DNA of 64,000 nucleotides, taken from positions 1 through 64,000 of the forward strand of contig NZ_VWVM01000011.1 of NCBI RefSeq assembly GCF_008632075.1. Direction: 5' to 3'. The stretch is from Candidatus Pantoea gossypiicola. Its GTDB lineage: Bacteria; Pseudomonadota; Gammaproteobacteria; Enterobacterales; Enterobacteriaceae. Under the pieces are notes generated by a model. The model saw nothing but the letters and a program-made list of their open reading frames with translations, ran no database searches and was not told the DNA's origin. The translations under genes and the position numbers were made by a program. Shown piece by piece: positions 20,869 through 30,646 of the stretch (position 1 is its first letter; every line of letters begins with the position of its first letter).

Positions 20869-23133
20869 TCAGAAGCGGGTGTTCACGCTCATATAAAATG
20901 TGCGGCCCGATTCATTAAAGGTATTGGCTCCCGCGCCGTAAAGATAAGCGCCGGTGGTGGCATTGCCGGTAGTCTGCGCATTGCCCTGACGGAAATGACG
21001 CTTGTCGAAGAGGTTGTCGATACCGACCGTAACGCTGGCATACTGATTAACATCATAGGTGCCGCTCATCCCCATCACCGAATAGGGACTGACCTGATCG
21101 GTCGCGCTGCCGGTGACGGCGTTACCCTTATAGTCATACTTCTTCGGCACCTGTTTACCGTACCAGGTCAGGGTTGTCTGGAGGGAGAGATCCGGCATCG
21201 CCTGCCAGCTCAGCGTAGAATTGAGCGTATACGCCGGAATAATTGACAGGCGATCGCCGGTCTCTTTATTTTTGCTTTGCAGCATATACGTGAAGTTGTT
21301 GTTCCACGTTACGCTATCAGAGAACGGGACATTAACCGTACCTTCAAGCCCCTCAACCACCGCTTTTGGCACATTTTCCCATTTGTAGATATCGGTTTTG
21401 CCGTTAGACGCCGTGCCGGTGGGGGCCGTGCCTGCCTCTATTTTGTTCCGATAGTCGTTGCGGAACCAGGTCAGGCCCGCCTGATAGCCGTCGCGCTTCC
21501 ATTCCAGTCCAATCTCTTTGTTGATGCTGTTTTCCGCTTTCAGGTCATCATTACCCATCAGATAACAGGCACCGGCACTGGCCGCGCAGCCCTGACCATT
21601 GCTGTAAAGCAGATAGTTCGGGTTAGTCTGGTAGAGGCTCGGCGCTTTATAAGCGCGCGCAATGCCCATTTTCAGGGTGAACTCATCGCCTAATCCCTGT
21701 GAGAGGTTGAGCGACGGGCTCCAGTTATCGCCGACGATCGAATGGTGATCGAAGCGCAGGCCAGGCGTCAGCATGGTACTGTCGGTCAGCTCAATATTAT
21801 CTTCCGCAAACAGTGAGAAGATTTCCGCCTGCGAATAGGGAGAGCGTCCGGTGGTGGCAATACCGGGAATCGAACCGTAGCTGGCGGCCTGCGTCGTCGA
21901 GGAAGGATCCTTCATCCGCTGCTGATTCCATTCCGTGCCAAAGGTTGCGGTCTGATTCACCAGCCACTCAAACGGCACGCTGATCTCGCTGTGCAGCAAC
22001 ACATCGTCCAGCTGGATGGTATTGAAGTTGCTGTTGGAAAATATACCTTCAGTGCCGCCCGCCAGCCCTTCATTCAGACGCGAGTTGCGGGTGTTTTCAT
22101 ACTGCGCATAGGTAGTGGTGCTGATGCCATTATCCCAGGCACCGGTCCACTTAACAGAAAAGTTCTGCCGATAAAGCCGGTTGGTTTCGTCACCATATTT
22201 GCTTTTCACAAGCGCGTTGGTATTAGTGTTCTGGGTGTCGCCAGCATAGAGGTTGCCCTGACGGCTGTAACCGGCCCCCACTTCGAGCGCCTGCATCGGT
22301 GCAAACGCCCAGCGCAGCAGGCCATGAATATCTTTATTGACTGAACCTTCGCGGCCCGCCGGGTAGGATCCCGCGTAACTGCCGGTGCGGTCTGCGGCGT
22401 GACCTTCATTGATGTCGTAAGCATCGGCCTGCGTTTTTGCCAGACCGCCATAGAGCCGGAAACTGACATCATCGCCCAGCGGTCCTTCAAGACTGAAGTT
22501 GGTACGCCGCGTTGCGCCCTCATCCTTGTGTTGCGGCACGTTATAATAGGCGCTCCACGAGCCGTGCCACTGATTATCCATCTCTTTTTTGGTGATGATA
22601 TTGACCACACCACCCGCCGCGCCATTGCCGTAGCGGGCCGCTGCCGGGCCGCGGATGACGTCAATCCGGTCAATGATCTCTGGCGGTACCCAGTTAGTGT
22701 CGCCGCGTGTGTCACGCTCGCCACGCCAGCCAAGCCGCACCGCATTGCGGCTGGTCACCGGCAGGCCATCGATCAGGATCAGGGTATTTTCCGGTCCCAT
22801 ACCACGGATATCGATCTGACGGTTGTTACCGCGCTGGCCGCTGGTGGAGTTACCGGTCAGGTTGACACCGGGCATGGTGCGGATGATTTCGGCGACGTCG
22901 CGCGCAGGGGGATGTTTTTTGATTTCGTCGGCGGTAATGGTCGACACGCCAGGGGCCTGCAGCGTCTGCTCAGCGGCGGTGACCATCATGGTACCGTCGT
23001 GGATCGTATCTGACGTGTTGCTGATTGCCGGGTCGCTGTGGGCTTCGGCAGCCACTGCGCCAGCAGAAATGAGAGAGGCCGCGAAACCCAGTTCAATCAT
23101 AATGGCTAACGAAAGCCGGGATAACTTTTTCAT
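20869..23133 (-). CDS. fepA: TonB-dependent outer-membrane receptor for ferric enterobactin
   Basis: Imports ferric enterobactin across the outer membrane using TonB energy. 754 residues: signal peptide (about residues 1-30), a TonB-box-like stretch GTMMVTAAE where E. coli FepA has DTIVVTA, a plug domain (TADEIKKHPPARDVAEIIRT; GNSTSGQRGNNRQIDIRGMG, split here), and a 22-strand beta-barrel ending in aromatic RF. Similarity to E. coli FepA holds along the full length. ATG at 23133 has AGGA upstream. It is divergent from fes over a Fur box. In E. coli entD lies next to fepA; it is absent here. Confidence 0.97.
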   Translation of the reverse strand: MKKLSRLSLAIMIELGFAASLISAGAVAAEAHSDPAISNTSDTIHDGTMMVTAAEQTLQAPGVSTITADEIKKHPPARDVAEIIRTMPGVNLTGNSTSGQRGNNRQIDIRGMGPENTLILIDGLPVTSRNAVRLGWRGERDTRGDTNWVPPEIIDRIDVIRGPAAARYGNGAAGGVVNIITKKEMDNQWHGSWSAYYNVPQHKDEGATRRTNFSLEGPLGDDVSFRLYGGLAKTQADAYDINEGHAADRTGSYAGSYPAGREGSVNKDIHGLLRWAFAPMQALEVGAGYSRQGNLYAGDTQNTNTNALVKSKYGDETNRLYRQNFSVKWTGAWDNGISTTTYAQYENTRNSRLNEGLAGGTEGIFSNSNFNTIQLDDVLLHSEISVPFEWLVNQTATFGTEWNQQRMKDPSSTTQAASYGSIPGIATTGRSPYSQAEIFSLFAEDNIELTDSTMLTPGLRFDHHSIVGDNWSPSLNLSQGLGDEFTLKMGIARAYKAPSLYQTNPNYLLYSNGQGCAASAGACYLMGNDDLKAENSINKEIGLEWKRDGYQAGLTWFRNDYRNKIEAGTAPTGTASNGKTDIYKWENVPKAVVEGLEGTVNVPFSDSVTWNNNFTYMLQSKNKETGDRLSIIPAYTLNSTLSWQAMPDLSLQTTLTWYGKQVPKKYDYKGNAVTGSATDQVSPYSVMGMSGTYDVNQYASVTVGIDNLFDKRHFRQGNAQTTGNATTGAYLYGAGANTFNESGRTFYMSVNTRF

Positions 23134-23316
23134 TTTTCTGTTCCTGGAGTGCCAGCGAGCGTGCCACTGCCGGCGAACCGGTAAAAAGGTCATAACCTTG
23201 CCTGCAACGCATTACCCCCTCCCGCTACACCGGCTTCAGAACCGCGTTACGTCCGTCTGAAATCCAATGCGGCAGAGAAAATGCGCGCGCTCCCTGTTGA
23301 GCGGAAACACACTATT

Positions 23317-23347
23317 GCAAATGCAAATAATTATCAATACTATTATC
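23317..23347. promoter_or_regulatory. Fur box(es) in the fepA-fes divergent promoter
   Basis: Positions 23317-23335 match the 19-bp Fur consensus at 14 of 19 bases. An overlapping register at 23329-23347 matches at 12 of 19. The site lies midway between the divergent fepA and fes starts, exactly where iron repression operates in E. coli. Confidence 0.8.
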
Positions 23348-23384
23348 TGTAACATGCATGACCCCAGGCAAGTGTGATTGAATC

Positions 23385-24596
23385 ATGGTGCGAATGGCGT
23401 GGTTAAACGAAGAGACCGGCAGCGAACGCTGGTGGCAGCAGCGGCAGCAGCAGGGCATTCCCCTGATTGAACCCGGCGAAAAGGGCACCTGTCAGGTCAC
23501 TTTTTTCTGGCGTGACCCCCAGGGTGACCCGCTGCACTCTGATACCCGGCGCGTCTGGATCAACATTACCGGCGTAACCGATCATCATCACACAGCCTCA
23601 CCGTCCTCCTTAACACCTGTTCCTGATACCGATGTCTGGTGGTGGCAAACCACCCTGCCTGCTGACTGGCGCGGCAGCTACTGCCTGATCCCTGACAACC
23701 AGACAGAGACGTTTGCCGGGCAGGCTGATATGCAGGCGCTGCGCCAGTGGTGGGGTCAGAAATTCCGGCAGGCACAAAGCGATCCGCTCAATCCGCTGCG
23801 AAGCTGGTCGGCCGGGCGCGGCATGAGCGTCTCGCCGCTGCATCTGCCGCACGCGCCTGAGCAGCAGGTATGGCGTGCAGTTGATGAAGGTCGCGCCACC
23901 ACTATTCCGCTGCAGCACTATCTCTGGCGCAGCCAGCGACTGGGTAATCAGCGTCAGGTCTGGCTTTGTGTCACCGGTGAGGCAGATGCTGCCGATCGTC
24001 CGCTGGCACTACTGCTGGATGGTCAGTTCTGGACGCTCAGCATGCCCGTTGCCGGTCCGCTTGAGCAACTCACTGAGGCAGGCGAACTGCCTCCTGCGGT
24101 CTATGTCATGATCGACATTATTGACCGCGAACACCGCACGCGTGAGCTGACCTGTAATCCCGATTTCTGGCTGGCGATTCAGCATGAGCTGTTACCACAA
24201 ATTCAGCAGTGGGCACCGTTTCGGGCCAACAGCACGCTGGTGGCCGGACAGAGTTTTGGCGGCCTTTCGGCCGCTTACGCTACCCTGACCTGGCCTGAAA
24301 CCTTTGCGGGTGCCATCAGTCTTTCCGGTTCGTTCTGGTGGCCCGCGCGCGGCGACCCGAATGGCTGGCTGCCGCAGCAGTTACAGCAGGGTTTGCTGCA
24401 GGCACCCTCCCGGCGCTTTTATCTGGAGGCGGGACGGCGCGAACGACTGATTCTGGCGGCAAACGAGCTGTTTCAGCGCGATCTCACCGCGGCAGGACAT
24501 CAGGTCAGCTATCACCCGGTTGAAGGGGGTCACGATGCGCTATGCTGGCGCGGCGGGCTGCTGGCAGGCCTTAAAGCTCTATGGCAATCGCCATAA
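23385..24596 (+). CDS. fes: enterochelin (enterobactin) esterase Fes
   Basis: Cytoplasmic esterase that hydrolyses ferric enterobactin to release iron. 403 residues: an N-terminal enterochelin-esterase domain (ITGVTDHHH) and a C-terminal alpha/beta-hydrolase domain with the nucleophile elbow GQSFGG and the catalytic histidine in EGGHDALCWRGG. Length is close to E. coli (400). Two possible ATGs (23385, 23394); neither has a strong Shine-Dalgarno. First gene of the fes-mbtH-entF unit. Confidence 0.95.
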   Translation: MVRMAWLNEETGSERWWQQRQQQGIPLIEPGEKGTCQVTFFWRDPQGDPLHSDTRRVWINITGVTDHHHTASPSSLTPVPDTDVWWWQTTLPADWRGSYCLIPDNQTETFAGQADMQALRQWWGQKFRQAQSDPLNPLRSWSAGRGMSVSPLHLPHAPEQQVWRAVDEGRATTIPLQHYLWRSQRLGNQRQVWLCVTGEADAADRPLALLLDGQFWTLSMPVAGPLEQLTEAGELPPAVYVMIDIIDREHRTRELTCNPDFWLAIQHELLPQIQQWAPFRANSTLVAGQSFGGLSAAYATLTWPETFAGAISLSGSFWWPARGDPNGWLPQQLQQGLLQAPSRRFYLEAGRRERLILAANELFQRDLTAAGHQVSYHPVEGGHDALCWRGGLLAGLKALWQSP

Positions 24597-24692
24597 CCCA
24601 CTGATATCCCGCCGCCTGTGCGCCATTAAAAGAAAAAGGATACGCAGCAGAGCGCCGCTAACGCGCCCGGCGACTTCGGACAGGAGACTAAC

Positions 24693-24914
24693 ATGCAACA
24701 ACTCAATCCTTTCGACGATCCACAGCAGGATTGTCAGGTGCTGAAAAACGATCAGCAGCAGTACAGCTTATGGCCCGCCTTTTGTACGGTTCCGCCAGGG
24801 TGGCAGCCTGTTTATGGGCCCGAACCACAGGCCCGTTGCCTGAGCTGGCTGAATGAAAACTGGCACGATATCCGTCCGGTCATGACGCAGGACAGTGGGA
24901 GCCGCAATGTCTGA
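24693..24914 (+). CDS. ybdZ: MbtH-like protein (YbdZ type)
   Basis: Small chaperone-like partner of NRPS adenylation domains. 73 residues with the MbtH signature: N-terminal NPFDD, then QYSLWPAF, VPPGWQPVYGP, CLSWLNENWHDIRP. The ATG has AGGAGA upstream. The stop codon overlaps the entF start by 8 nt, which suggests translational coupling and equal stoichiometry with EntF. Confidence 0.95.
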   Translation: MQQLNPFDDPQQDCQVLKNDQQQYSLWPAFCTVPPGWQPVYGPEPQARCLSWLNENWHDIRPVMTQDSGSRNV

Positions 24915-27900
24915 GACCACTCTGAACCCGCTGACAGAACAAAAAACGTTGCCGCTGGTGGCCGCGCAGCCCGGCATCTGGATCGCTGAGCAGTTATCCC
25001 CCTATTCCAATGCCTACGCCGTGGCGCATTTCGTTGAACTGCGTGGTGCGCTGAACAGCGCGCTGCTGTCTCGCGCCATCGTTGCCGGTATGCAGGAAGC
25101 GGACACGCTGAATATGGCCTTTGGCGAGCAGGAGGGTGAACCGCTGCAGTGGCTTACCCCCCAGCATTTTCGCGCGCCTGAAATGATCGATCTGCGCGAT
25201 GCCGCCGATCCGGAGGCCGCCGCACAGGCGCTGATGCAGCAGGATATGTCTGGCGATCTGCGGGTGCTGAGCAATGCGCCGCTCTATCATCACAGCCTGC
25301 TTCGGCTGGGCGAGGATCACTGGTACTGGTATCAGCGCTACCATCATCTGGTGATCGATGGTTTCAGCTTCACCGCCCTGACCCGCCGTATCGCCCATCT
25401 CTACAGCGCCTGGCAGCACGGCGACACGCCGGAGCCGAGCCCCTTTGTCCCGTTCAGCGAGGTCGTCGACGAGTATCAGCGCTATCACAACTCTTCAGCC
25501 TGGCAGCGCGATCGCCAGTTCTGGCTGGAAAAAGGTGCGCAGTTGCCTGCGCCCGCCTCGCTGTCTGCGCTGCCGCTGGCAGGTCAGAGCGCCAGCACCG
25601 ATCTGCTGCGACACACATTTGCCCTGGAGCGACACACCTTTCAGGCGTTGCTGGCGCATACCCAGCAGCAGAATCTCAGCGCGGCGGACACCGCCTTTGC
25701 GCTGGTGGCGCTGTGGCTGGCGCGCCTCACCGGTCAGAACGACTTTGCCGCTGGTTTCATCTTTATGCGCCGCATCGGCTCGGCCGCGCTCTGCGCCACC
25801 GGTCCGGTGATCAACGTATTGCCTGTGGCCATCCATTACGATCCGGCACAGCCGCTGGCGGCACTGGCCGCGCAGCTGGCGGGCGAGGTCAGAAAAATGC
25901 GCCGTCATCAGCGTTACGACGCTGAACAGGTGCAGCGCGATCTGGGGCGATTGGGTGACAGCGCGCCGCTCTATGGGCCGGTGATTAACCTGAAGATGTT
26001 CGACTATCAGCTCGATTTCGCCGGCATTGAAGGCATCACTCATCAGCTGGCGTCAGGCCCGGTCCGCGATCTGGAGATTGCTATCTATCTCAGCGAACAG
26101 GGCGACCTGACGCTGGAACTACTGGCCAATGCAGAGCGCTACAGCGAAACCGTGCTGAAGCAACATGCCAGCCGCTTTGGTCTGCTGCTTCAGCAGCTTG
26201 CCGTCCGGCCAGCGTGCGCCTGTGGCGAGCTGGATATGCTGATGCCGGAAGAACATCAGCAGCTGGCAGCGGTCAATCAGACTGCCGTGATGCTGCCTGC
26301 AGAGACGCTAAGCAGCCTGCTGCTGCTGCAGGCGCAGCGTACGCCGCGCGCCATGGCGCTGACGGATGAGGCGCATGAGCTTACTTATCAGCAGATGCAG
26401 CAGCAGGTCGCCGCGCTGGGACAACAGCTGATTGCGCAGGGTGTGACGCGGGGTGACATCGTCGCCGTGGCGCTGCCGCGCTCAGTCTTTTTATCGCTGG
26501 CGCTACAGGCGATTGTCAGCGTGGGTGCAACCTGGCTGCCGCTTGATACCGGCTACCCGGATGATCGGCTGAAGATGATGCTGGAAGATGCCGCGCCGAA
26601 AATGCTGATCACCTGCCGCGAACTGGCAGACAGGCTGGCGGCTCTCTCACCGGTCGCGCCGCTGTTTTATGACGCTCTATTACCCCCCACTGATAGCGTG
26701 CTGACACAGGACCCGCGTCCGCATGATGGTGCCTACATCATCTATACCTCCGGCTCGACCGGTCGGCCAAAAGGCGTGCTGGTCAGTCATGAGGCGATCG
26801 TCAACCGGCTGCTGTGGATGCAGGATCGTTATCCGCTCGGCGGTGATGATGTGGTGCTGCAGAAAACGCCGAGCAGCTTTGATGTCTCGGTGTGGGAGTT
26901 CTTCTGGCCATTGATCGCTGGCGCACAGCTGGTAATGGCACCGCCTGATGCCCACCGCGACCCGGAAGCGCTGCAGCAGCTGTTTGCCCGCTACCGCGTG
27001 ACCACCACCCATTTTGTTCCCTCGATGCTGGCGGCCTTTGTTGCCTCGCTGCACGATGACAACGCGATAGCAAGGTGCACCACCCTGCGCCAGGTGTTCT
27101 GCAGCGGTGAAGCGCTGCCCACTGAGCTATCGCGCCAGTGGCAGACGCTGACCCGGGTACCCTTGCATAACCTGTATGGCCCGACCGAAGCGGCAGTGGA
27201 TGTCAGCTTCTGCCCGGCTTTCGGACCCGCGCTGGCGGCCGTCGACGGTGCCAGCGTGCCGATTGGCTTCCCGGTCTGGAACACCGGCTTACGGATTCTG
27301 GATGCGCGCCTGCAGCCGGTGCCGCCTGGGGTGGCGGGCGATCTCTGGCTGACCGGCGTGCAGCTGGCACAGGGTTATCTGGATCGTCCTGACCTCACGG
27401 CCAGCCGGTTTGTGGCCGATCCGTGGGGTAACGGCTCCCGCATGTACCGCACCGGCGATGTGGCGCGCTGGCTGCCGGATGGTGCAGTGGAGTATCTGGG
27501 CCGCAGCGACGATCAGCTTAAAATCCGCGGACAGCGCATCGAGCTGAATGAGATCGATCATGCCATGGCTGCGCTGCCTGGCATTGTGCAGGCCGTGACG
27601 CATGCGGTGGTACTGGGCAGCAGTAGTGACCAGCAGGGTGATGCCCGCCAGCTGGTCGGCTATGTGGTCGCAGATGGCCCGATTGATGCCGACGTCATGC
27701 GCCAGACCCTGGCGATACAGTTGCCTGCGCATATGGTGCCGGTGGCGATTGTTCAGCTGGCGGCACTACCGCTCAGCAGCAACGGCAAGCTGGATCGTAA
27801 AGCGCTGCCGCTGCCACAAACCCGGCCTGCGGCTGCCGGGCGTGCGCCGCACCCTGGCCTGGAAACCACGCTGGCGCAGGCGTTCGCCACGCTGCTGGAA

Positions 27901-28836
27901 CGTGAGTCCGTCAGCGCACAGGATGATTTTTTTGTGCTGGGTGGCCATTCGCTGCTGGCGATGCGGCTGGCGGCGCAGCTGCGACGGACGTTGAATCAGT
28001 CGGTGTCGGTGGGTCAGATTATGGTGGCCGCCACGGTAGAAAAGCTGGCCGTCCTGCTTAGCAGTGAACCCGCGGAGACAGCCCGCGCCGGATTTGAAGC
28101 GGTCTTGCCACTGCGGCGCACTACCGGCCCGACGCTGTTCTGCTTCCATCCCGCCTCAGGTTTTGCCTGGCAGTTCAGCGTGTTGCAGCGCTATCTGGAT
28201 GCGCGCTGGTCGCTGCTCGGCATTCAGTCACCTGACATCACCAGCCCGCTGAATCAGGCGCAGCACCTTGATGCGGTGTGTGACGCACATCTGGCGACGG
28301 TGCGCCAGCAGCAGCCAGAGGGGCCCTACTATTTCCTGGGCTATTCGCTGGGCGGCACGCTGGCACAGGGTATCGCCGCGCGGCTGGAGGCCGAAGGTGA
28401 AACGGTCGCCTTCCTCGGGCTGCTGGATACCTGGCCGCCAGAGACGCAGAACTGGGATGAACGGCGCGGTGAACACGTGCTGGACCCGGCGGTGCTGGCA
28501 GAGGTCAATCGTGAGCGCGAGCAATTTATTGCGGCACAGCGCGAGCAGGCCGGTGAAGGGATGGCGGCGCTGTTTGCCACCATTGAAGCCAACTACGCCA
28601 GTTCGGTGCGCCTGCTGGCCACGGCGCGCAGTGCTCGCTTTGGTGGACACGCCACGCTGTTCCTGGCGCAACAGACCCAGCAGCCCGGTCAGGATGCACG
28701 CCGCGCCTGGGCACCCTGGGTTGGCGGACTGACTATCTGGCCGCTGGACTGTGCGCACGTCGAAATCATCTCACCGCGCATGTTCAGGCAGATCGGCCCA
28801 CGACTGCAGCAGTGTCTGGCGGCGCTGATTCCCTGA
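24907..28836 (+). CDS. entF: enterobactin synthase component F (NRPS)
   Basis: Nonribosomal peptide synthetase that activates serine, joins it to 2,3-dihydroxybenzoate carried by EntB, and cyclises three units. 1309 residues in C-A-PCP-TE order: condensation domain with HHLVIDG near residue 148; adenylation domain with YTSGSTGRPKG near 615 and the YRTGD core; carrier-protein serine in GGHSL near 1014; thioesterase GYSLGG near 1145 with a C-terminal DCAH. All key residues are intact. ATG at 24907 is chosen over an in-frame GTG at 24895. E. coli EntF is 1293 residues. The PPTase gene entD needed to activate it is not in the window. Confidence 0.97.
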   Translation: MSETTLNPLTEQKTLPLVAAQPGIWIAEQLSPYSNAYAVAHFVELRGALNSALLSRAIVAGMQEADTLNMAFGEQEGEPLQWLTPQHFRAPEMIDLRDAADPEAAAQALMQQDMSGDLRVLSNAPLYHHSLLRLGEDHWYWYQRYHHLVIDGFSFTALTRRIAHLYSAWQHGDTPEPSPFVPFSEVVDEYQRYHNSSAWQRDRQFWLEKGAQLPAPASLSALPLAGQSASTDLLRHTFALERHTFQALLAHTQQQNLSAADTAFALVALWLARLTGQNDFAAGFIFMRRIGSAALCATGPVINVLPVAIHYDPAQPLAALAAQLAGEVRKMRRHQRYDAEQVQRDLGRLGDSAPLYGPVINLKMFDYQLDFAGIEGITHQLASGPVRDLEIAIYLSEQGDLTLELLANAERYSETVLKQHASRFGLLLQQLAVRPACACGELDMLMPEEHQQLAAVNQTAVMLPAETLSSLLLLQAQRTPRAMALTDEAHELTYQQMQQQVAALGQQLIAQGVTRGDIVAVALPRSVFLSLALQAIVSVGATWLPLDTGYPDDRLKMMLEDAAPKMLITCRELADRLAALSPVAPLFYDALLPPTDSVLTQDPRPHDGAYIIYTSGSTGRPKGVLVSHEAIVNRLLWMQDRYPLGGDDVVLQKTPSSFDVSVWEFFWPLIAGAQLVMAPPDAHRDPEALQQLFARYRVTTTHFVPSMLAAFVASLHDDNAIARCTTLRQVFCSGEALPTELSRQWQTLTRVPLHNLYGPTEAAVDVSFCPAFGPALAAVDGASVPIGFPVWNTGLRILDARLQPVPPGVAGDLWLTGVQLAQGYLDRPDLTASRFVADPWGNGSRMYRTGDVARWLPDGAVEYLGRSDDQLKIRGQRIELNEIDHAMAALPGIVQAVTHAVVLGSSSDQQGDARQLVGYVVADGPIDADVMRQTLAIQLPAHMVPVAIVQLAALPLSSNGKLDRKALPLPQTRPAAAGRAPHPGLETTLAQAFATLLERESVSAQDDFFVLGGHSLLAMRLAAQLRRTLNQSVSVGQIMVAATVEKLAVLLSSEPAETARAGFEAVLPLRRTTGPTLFCFHPASGFAWQFSVLQRYLDARWSLLGIQSPDITSPLNQAQHLDAVCDAHLATVRQQQPEGPYYFLGYSLGGTLAQGIAARLEAEGETVAFLGLLDTWPPETQNWDERRGEHVLDPAVLAEVNREREQFIAAQREQAGEGMAALFATIEANYASSVRLLATARSARFGGHATLFLAQQTQQPGQDARRAWAPWVGGLTIWPLDCAHVEIISPRMFRQIGPRLQQCLAALIP

Positions 28837-28842
28837 GCCGTC

Positions 28843-28881
28843 CTGACCTGCGCTTTTTTCGCCGGAGAGGGCGCGGGTCAG
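28843..28881. terminator. possible terminator between entF and fepC
   Basis: CTGACCTGCGC (28843-28853) and GCGCGGGTCAG (28871-28881) can pair with one G:U-type mismatch around a 17-nt loop; the gap between the convergent genes is only 41 bp. A T6 run lies inside the loop, not after the stem, so the call is weak. Confidence 0.35.
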
Positions 28882-29669
28882 CCTCTGCCCAGCGGTACAA
28901 TCATCGGCGTACCGGCCACTGGATCGCTGATGATAATGCAGCGCAGGCCATAGATCGTTTCTATCAGTTCCGGCGTTACAATCTCCGCCGGTTTCCCTTC
29001 GGCAACGATTTTCCCGTCGCGCATCGCTATCAGATGGCTGGCGTAGCGGCACGCCTGATTAAGATCGTGCAGCACCACCACCAGCGTTCGTCCATGCTGC
29101 TGATTGAGATCCTGCATTAATTCCAGCAGTTCAATCTGATGGGCAATATCCAGCCAGGTGGTCGGTTCATCCAGCAGCAATAGCGGTGTCTGCTGAGCCA
29201 GCACCATCGCAATCCACACCCGCTGCCGCTGACCGCCAGAGAGCGTATCAACCTGCTGCTGCGCTAAATCGGCCACGCCAGTGGCCTGCATGGCCTGCTG
29301 CACCGCCGCCTCATCTTCCTGTCGCCAGCGCCCAAACAACGACTGGTGCGGATAACGCCCGCGCGCCACCAGTTCGCTGACGCTGATACCCGCAGGCGCG
29401 TTCGAGCTTTGCGGCAGCAGCCCTAGCCGGCGTGCCACCTCTTTGGTCGCGTAGTGAGCAATGGTATTGCCATCCAGCAGCACCTCACCCTGCAGCGGCG
29501 AGACCAGGCGGCTTAAGGTACGCAGCAGCGTTGATTTTCCGCAGGCGTTGGGCCCGATGATCACGGTCAGTTCACCGTCAGGGATCGCCACAGAGAGATT
29601 CTCCGCCACGATTTTTTTGTCATAGCCCAGCGTCAGCGCGTCGCCCTGCAATCGTGTTGTCACTTTCAT
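28878..29669 (-). CDS. fepC: ferric enterobactin ABC transporter, ATP-binding protein FepC
   Basis: ATPase driving import of ferric enterobactin. 263 residues: Walker A GPNACGKST, signature LSGGQRQR, Walker B LLLLDEPTTWLD, switch histidine in VVVLHDLNQAC. ATG at 29669 overlaps the fepG stop codon by one base (TAATG). A longer reading to 29810 would run back through fepG and is rejected. E. coli FepC is 271 residues. fepE, which follows entF in E. coli, is absent. Confidence 0.97.
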   Translation of the reverse strand: MKVTTRLQGDALTLGYDKKIVAENLSVAIPDGELTVIIGPNACGKSTLLRTLSRLVSPLQGEVLLDGNTIAHYATKEVARRLGLLPQSSNAPAGISVSELVARGRYPHQSLFGRWRQEDEAAVQQAMQATGVADLAQQQVDTLSGGQRQRVWIAMVLAQQTPLLLLDEPTTWLDIAHQIELLELMQDLNQQHGRTLVVVLHDLNQACRYASHLIAMRDGKIVAEGKPAEIVTPELIETIYGLRCIIISDPVAGTPMIVPLGRG

Positions 29670-30646
29670 TAGCGTCGTGCCTCCCGCACCAGTAGCGCAA
29701 TCAGATAGAGTCCGCCCAGGCTGACCGTAATCACGCCAACCGGCAGCTGATAAGGCAGGAAAAAGTGCTGCGCGGCGTAATCCGCGGCGATTAACAGCAG
29801 CGCGCCACACAACGCAGCCAGCGGCAGCGCGCCTTTGGTGCCACCACTGAGACGTCGCGCAATCTGCGGTGCCAGCAGCGCAATAAAGGAGATCGGACCG
29901 ACCAGCGCCGTCGAGGCGGCGGTGAGGATAACACCCGTCAGCATCAGCATGACGCGGCTGCGCTCAACCGGAACGCCCAGCGCGCAGGCCGTGTCGTCAC
30001 CCATCTCCAGCAGTCGCATGCGGCGGGCCAGCATGCCTGTTGCCAGCAGCGCCAGCAGCAGCACGGCGATCACCACCGTGGTTTTCGCCCAGGTAATGCC
30101 GTTAAGTGAACCGGCGCTCCAGAGCCCGGCGCTCAGTGCCGCCTCCAGTGAAGCACTGATAATCAGCCAGCTGTTCAGCGCCATCAGCAGCGCCCGCACG
30201 CTGATGCCCACAATAATCAGCCGAAAGGTCTCCACGCCGTTGCGCCAGCTGAACAGCCAGACCACACCCGCCGTGAGCAGCCCGCCTGCCAGTGCCGCCA
30301 GCGTCATCCCTTCCATGTTTTGCTGGAACAGCACCAGCGCCACCAGCACGCCGCTGTAAGCGCCGGTGTTAAAACCCAGAATATCGGGACTGCCCAGCGG
30401 GTTGCGCAGCAGCGACTGAAAAATCGCCCCACTGACGCCCAGCGCTGCACCAATCAGCAGGGCCATCATGACGCGCGGCAGACGCCACTCCAGCACAATG
30501 AGCTGAACATTGCGCGCCGCCTCGCCGTTGAAAAGTGCCCATAACTGGCTGGCGGAGATCGGTAAGGTGCCGCGCGTGACGCCCAGAAAAGCCAGTACCC
30601 CGCAGGCCATCAACAGCAGTAACGCATTGATCATCATCCGTGTCAT
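29669..30646 (-). CDS. fepG: ferric enterobactin ABC transporter permease FepG
   Basis: Inner-membrane permease of the FecCD/BtuC family; pairs with FepD. 325 residues with about nine to ten hydrophobic helices. Family motifs include GAALGVSGAIFQSLLRNPLGSPDILGF (split) and GPISFIALLAPQIARRLSG (EAA-like loop that contacts FepC). It overlaps fepD by 4 bp (ATGA) and fepC by 1 bp. Confidence 0.96.
   Translation of the reverse strand: MTRMMINALLLLMACGVLAFLGVTRGTLPISASQLWALFNGEAARNVQLIVLEWRLPRVMMALLIGAALGVSGAIFQSLLRNPLGSPDILGFNTGAYSGVLVALVLFQQNMEGMTLAALAGGLLTAGVVWLFSWRNGVETFRLIIVGISVRALLMALNSWLIISASLEAALSAGLWSAGSLNGITWAKTTVVIAVLLLALLATGMLARRMRLLEMGDDTACALGVPVERSRVMLMLTGVILTAASTALVGPISFIALLAPQIARRLSGGTKGALPLAALCGALLLIAADYAAQHFFLPYQLPVGVITVSLGGLYLIALLVREARR

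Noticed and set aside
29670..29810. N-terminal extension of FepC by 47 codons
   Set aside because: It would lie wholly inside fepG; the ATG at 29669 matches the family start and gives the expected TAATG coupling.
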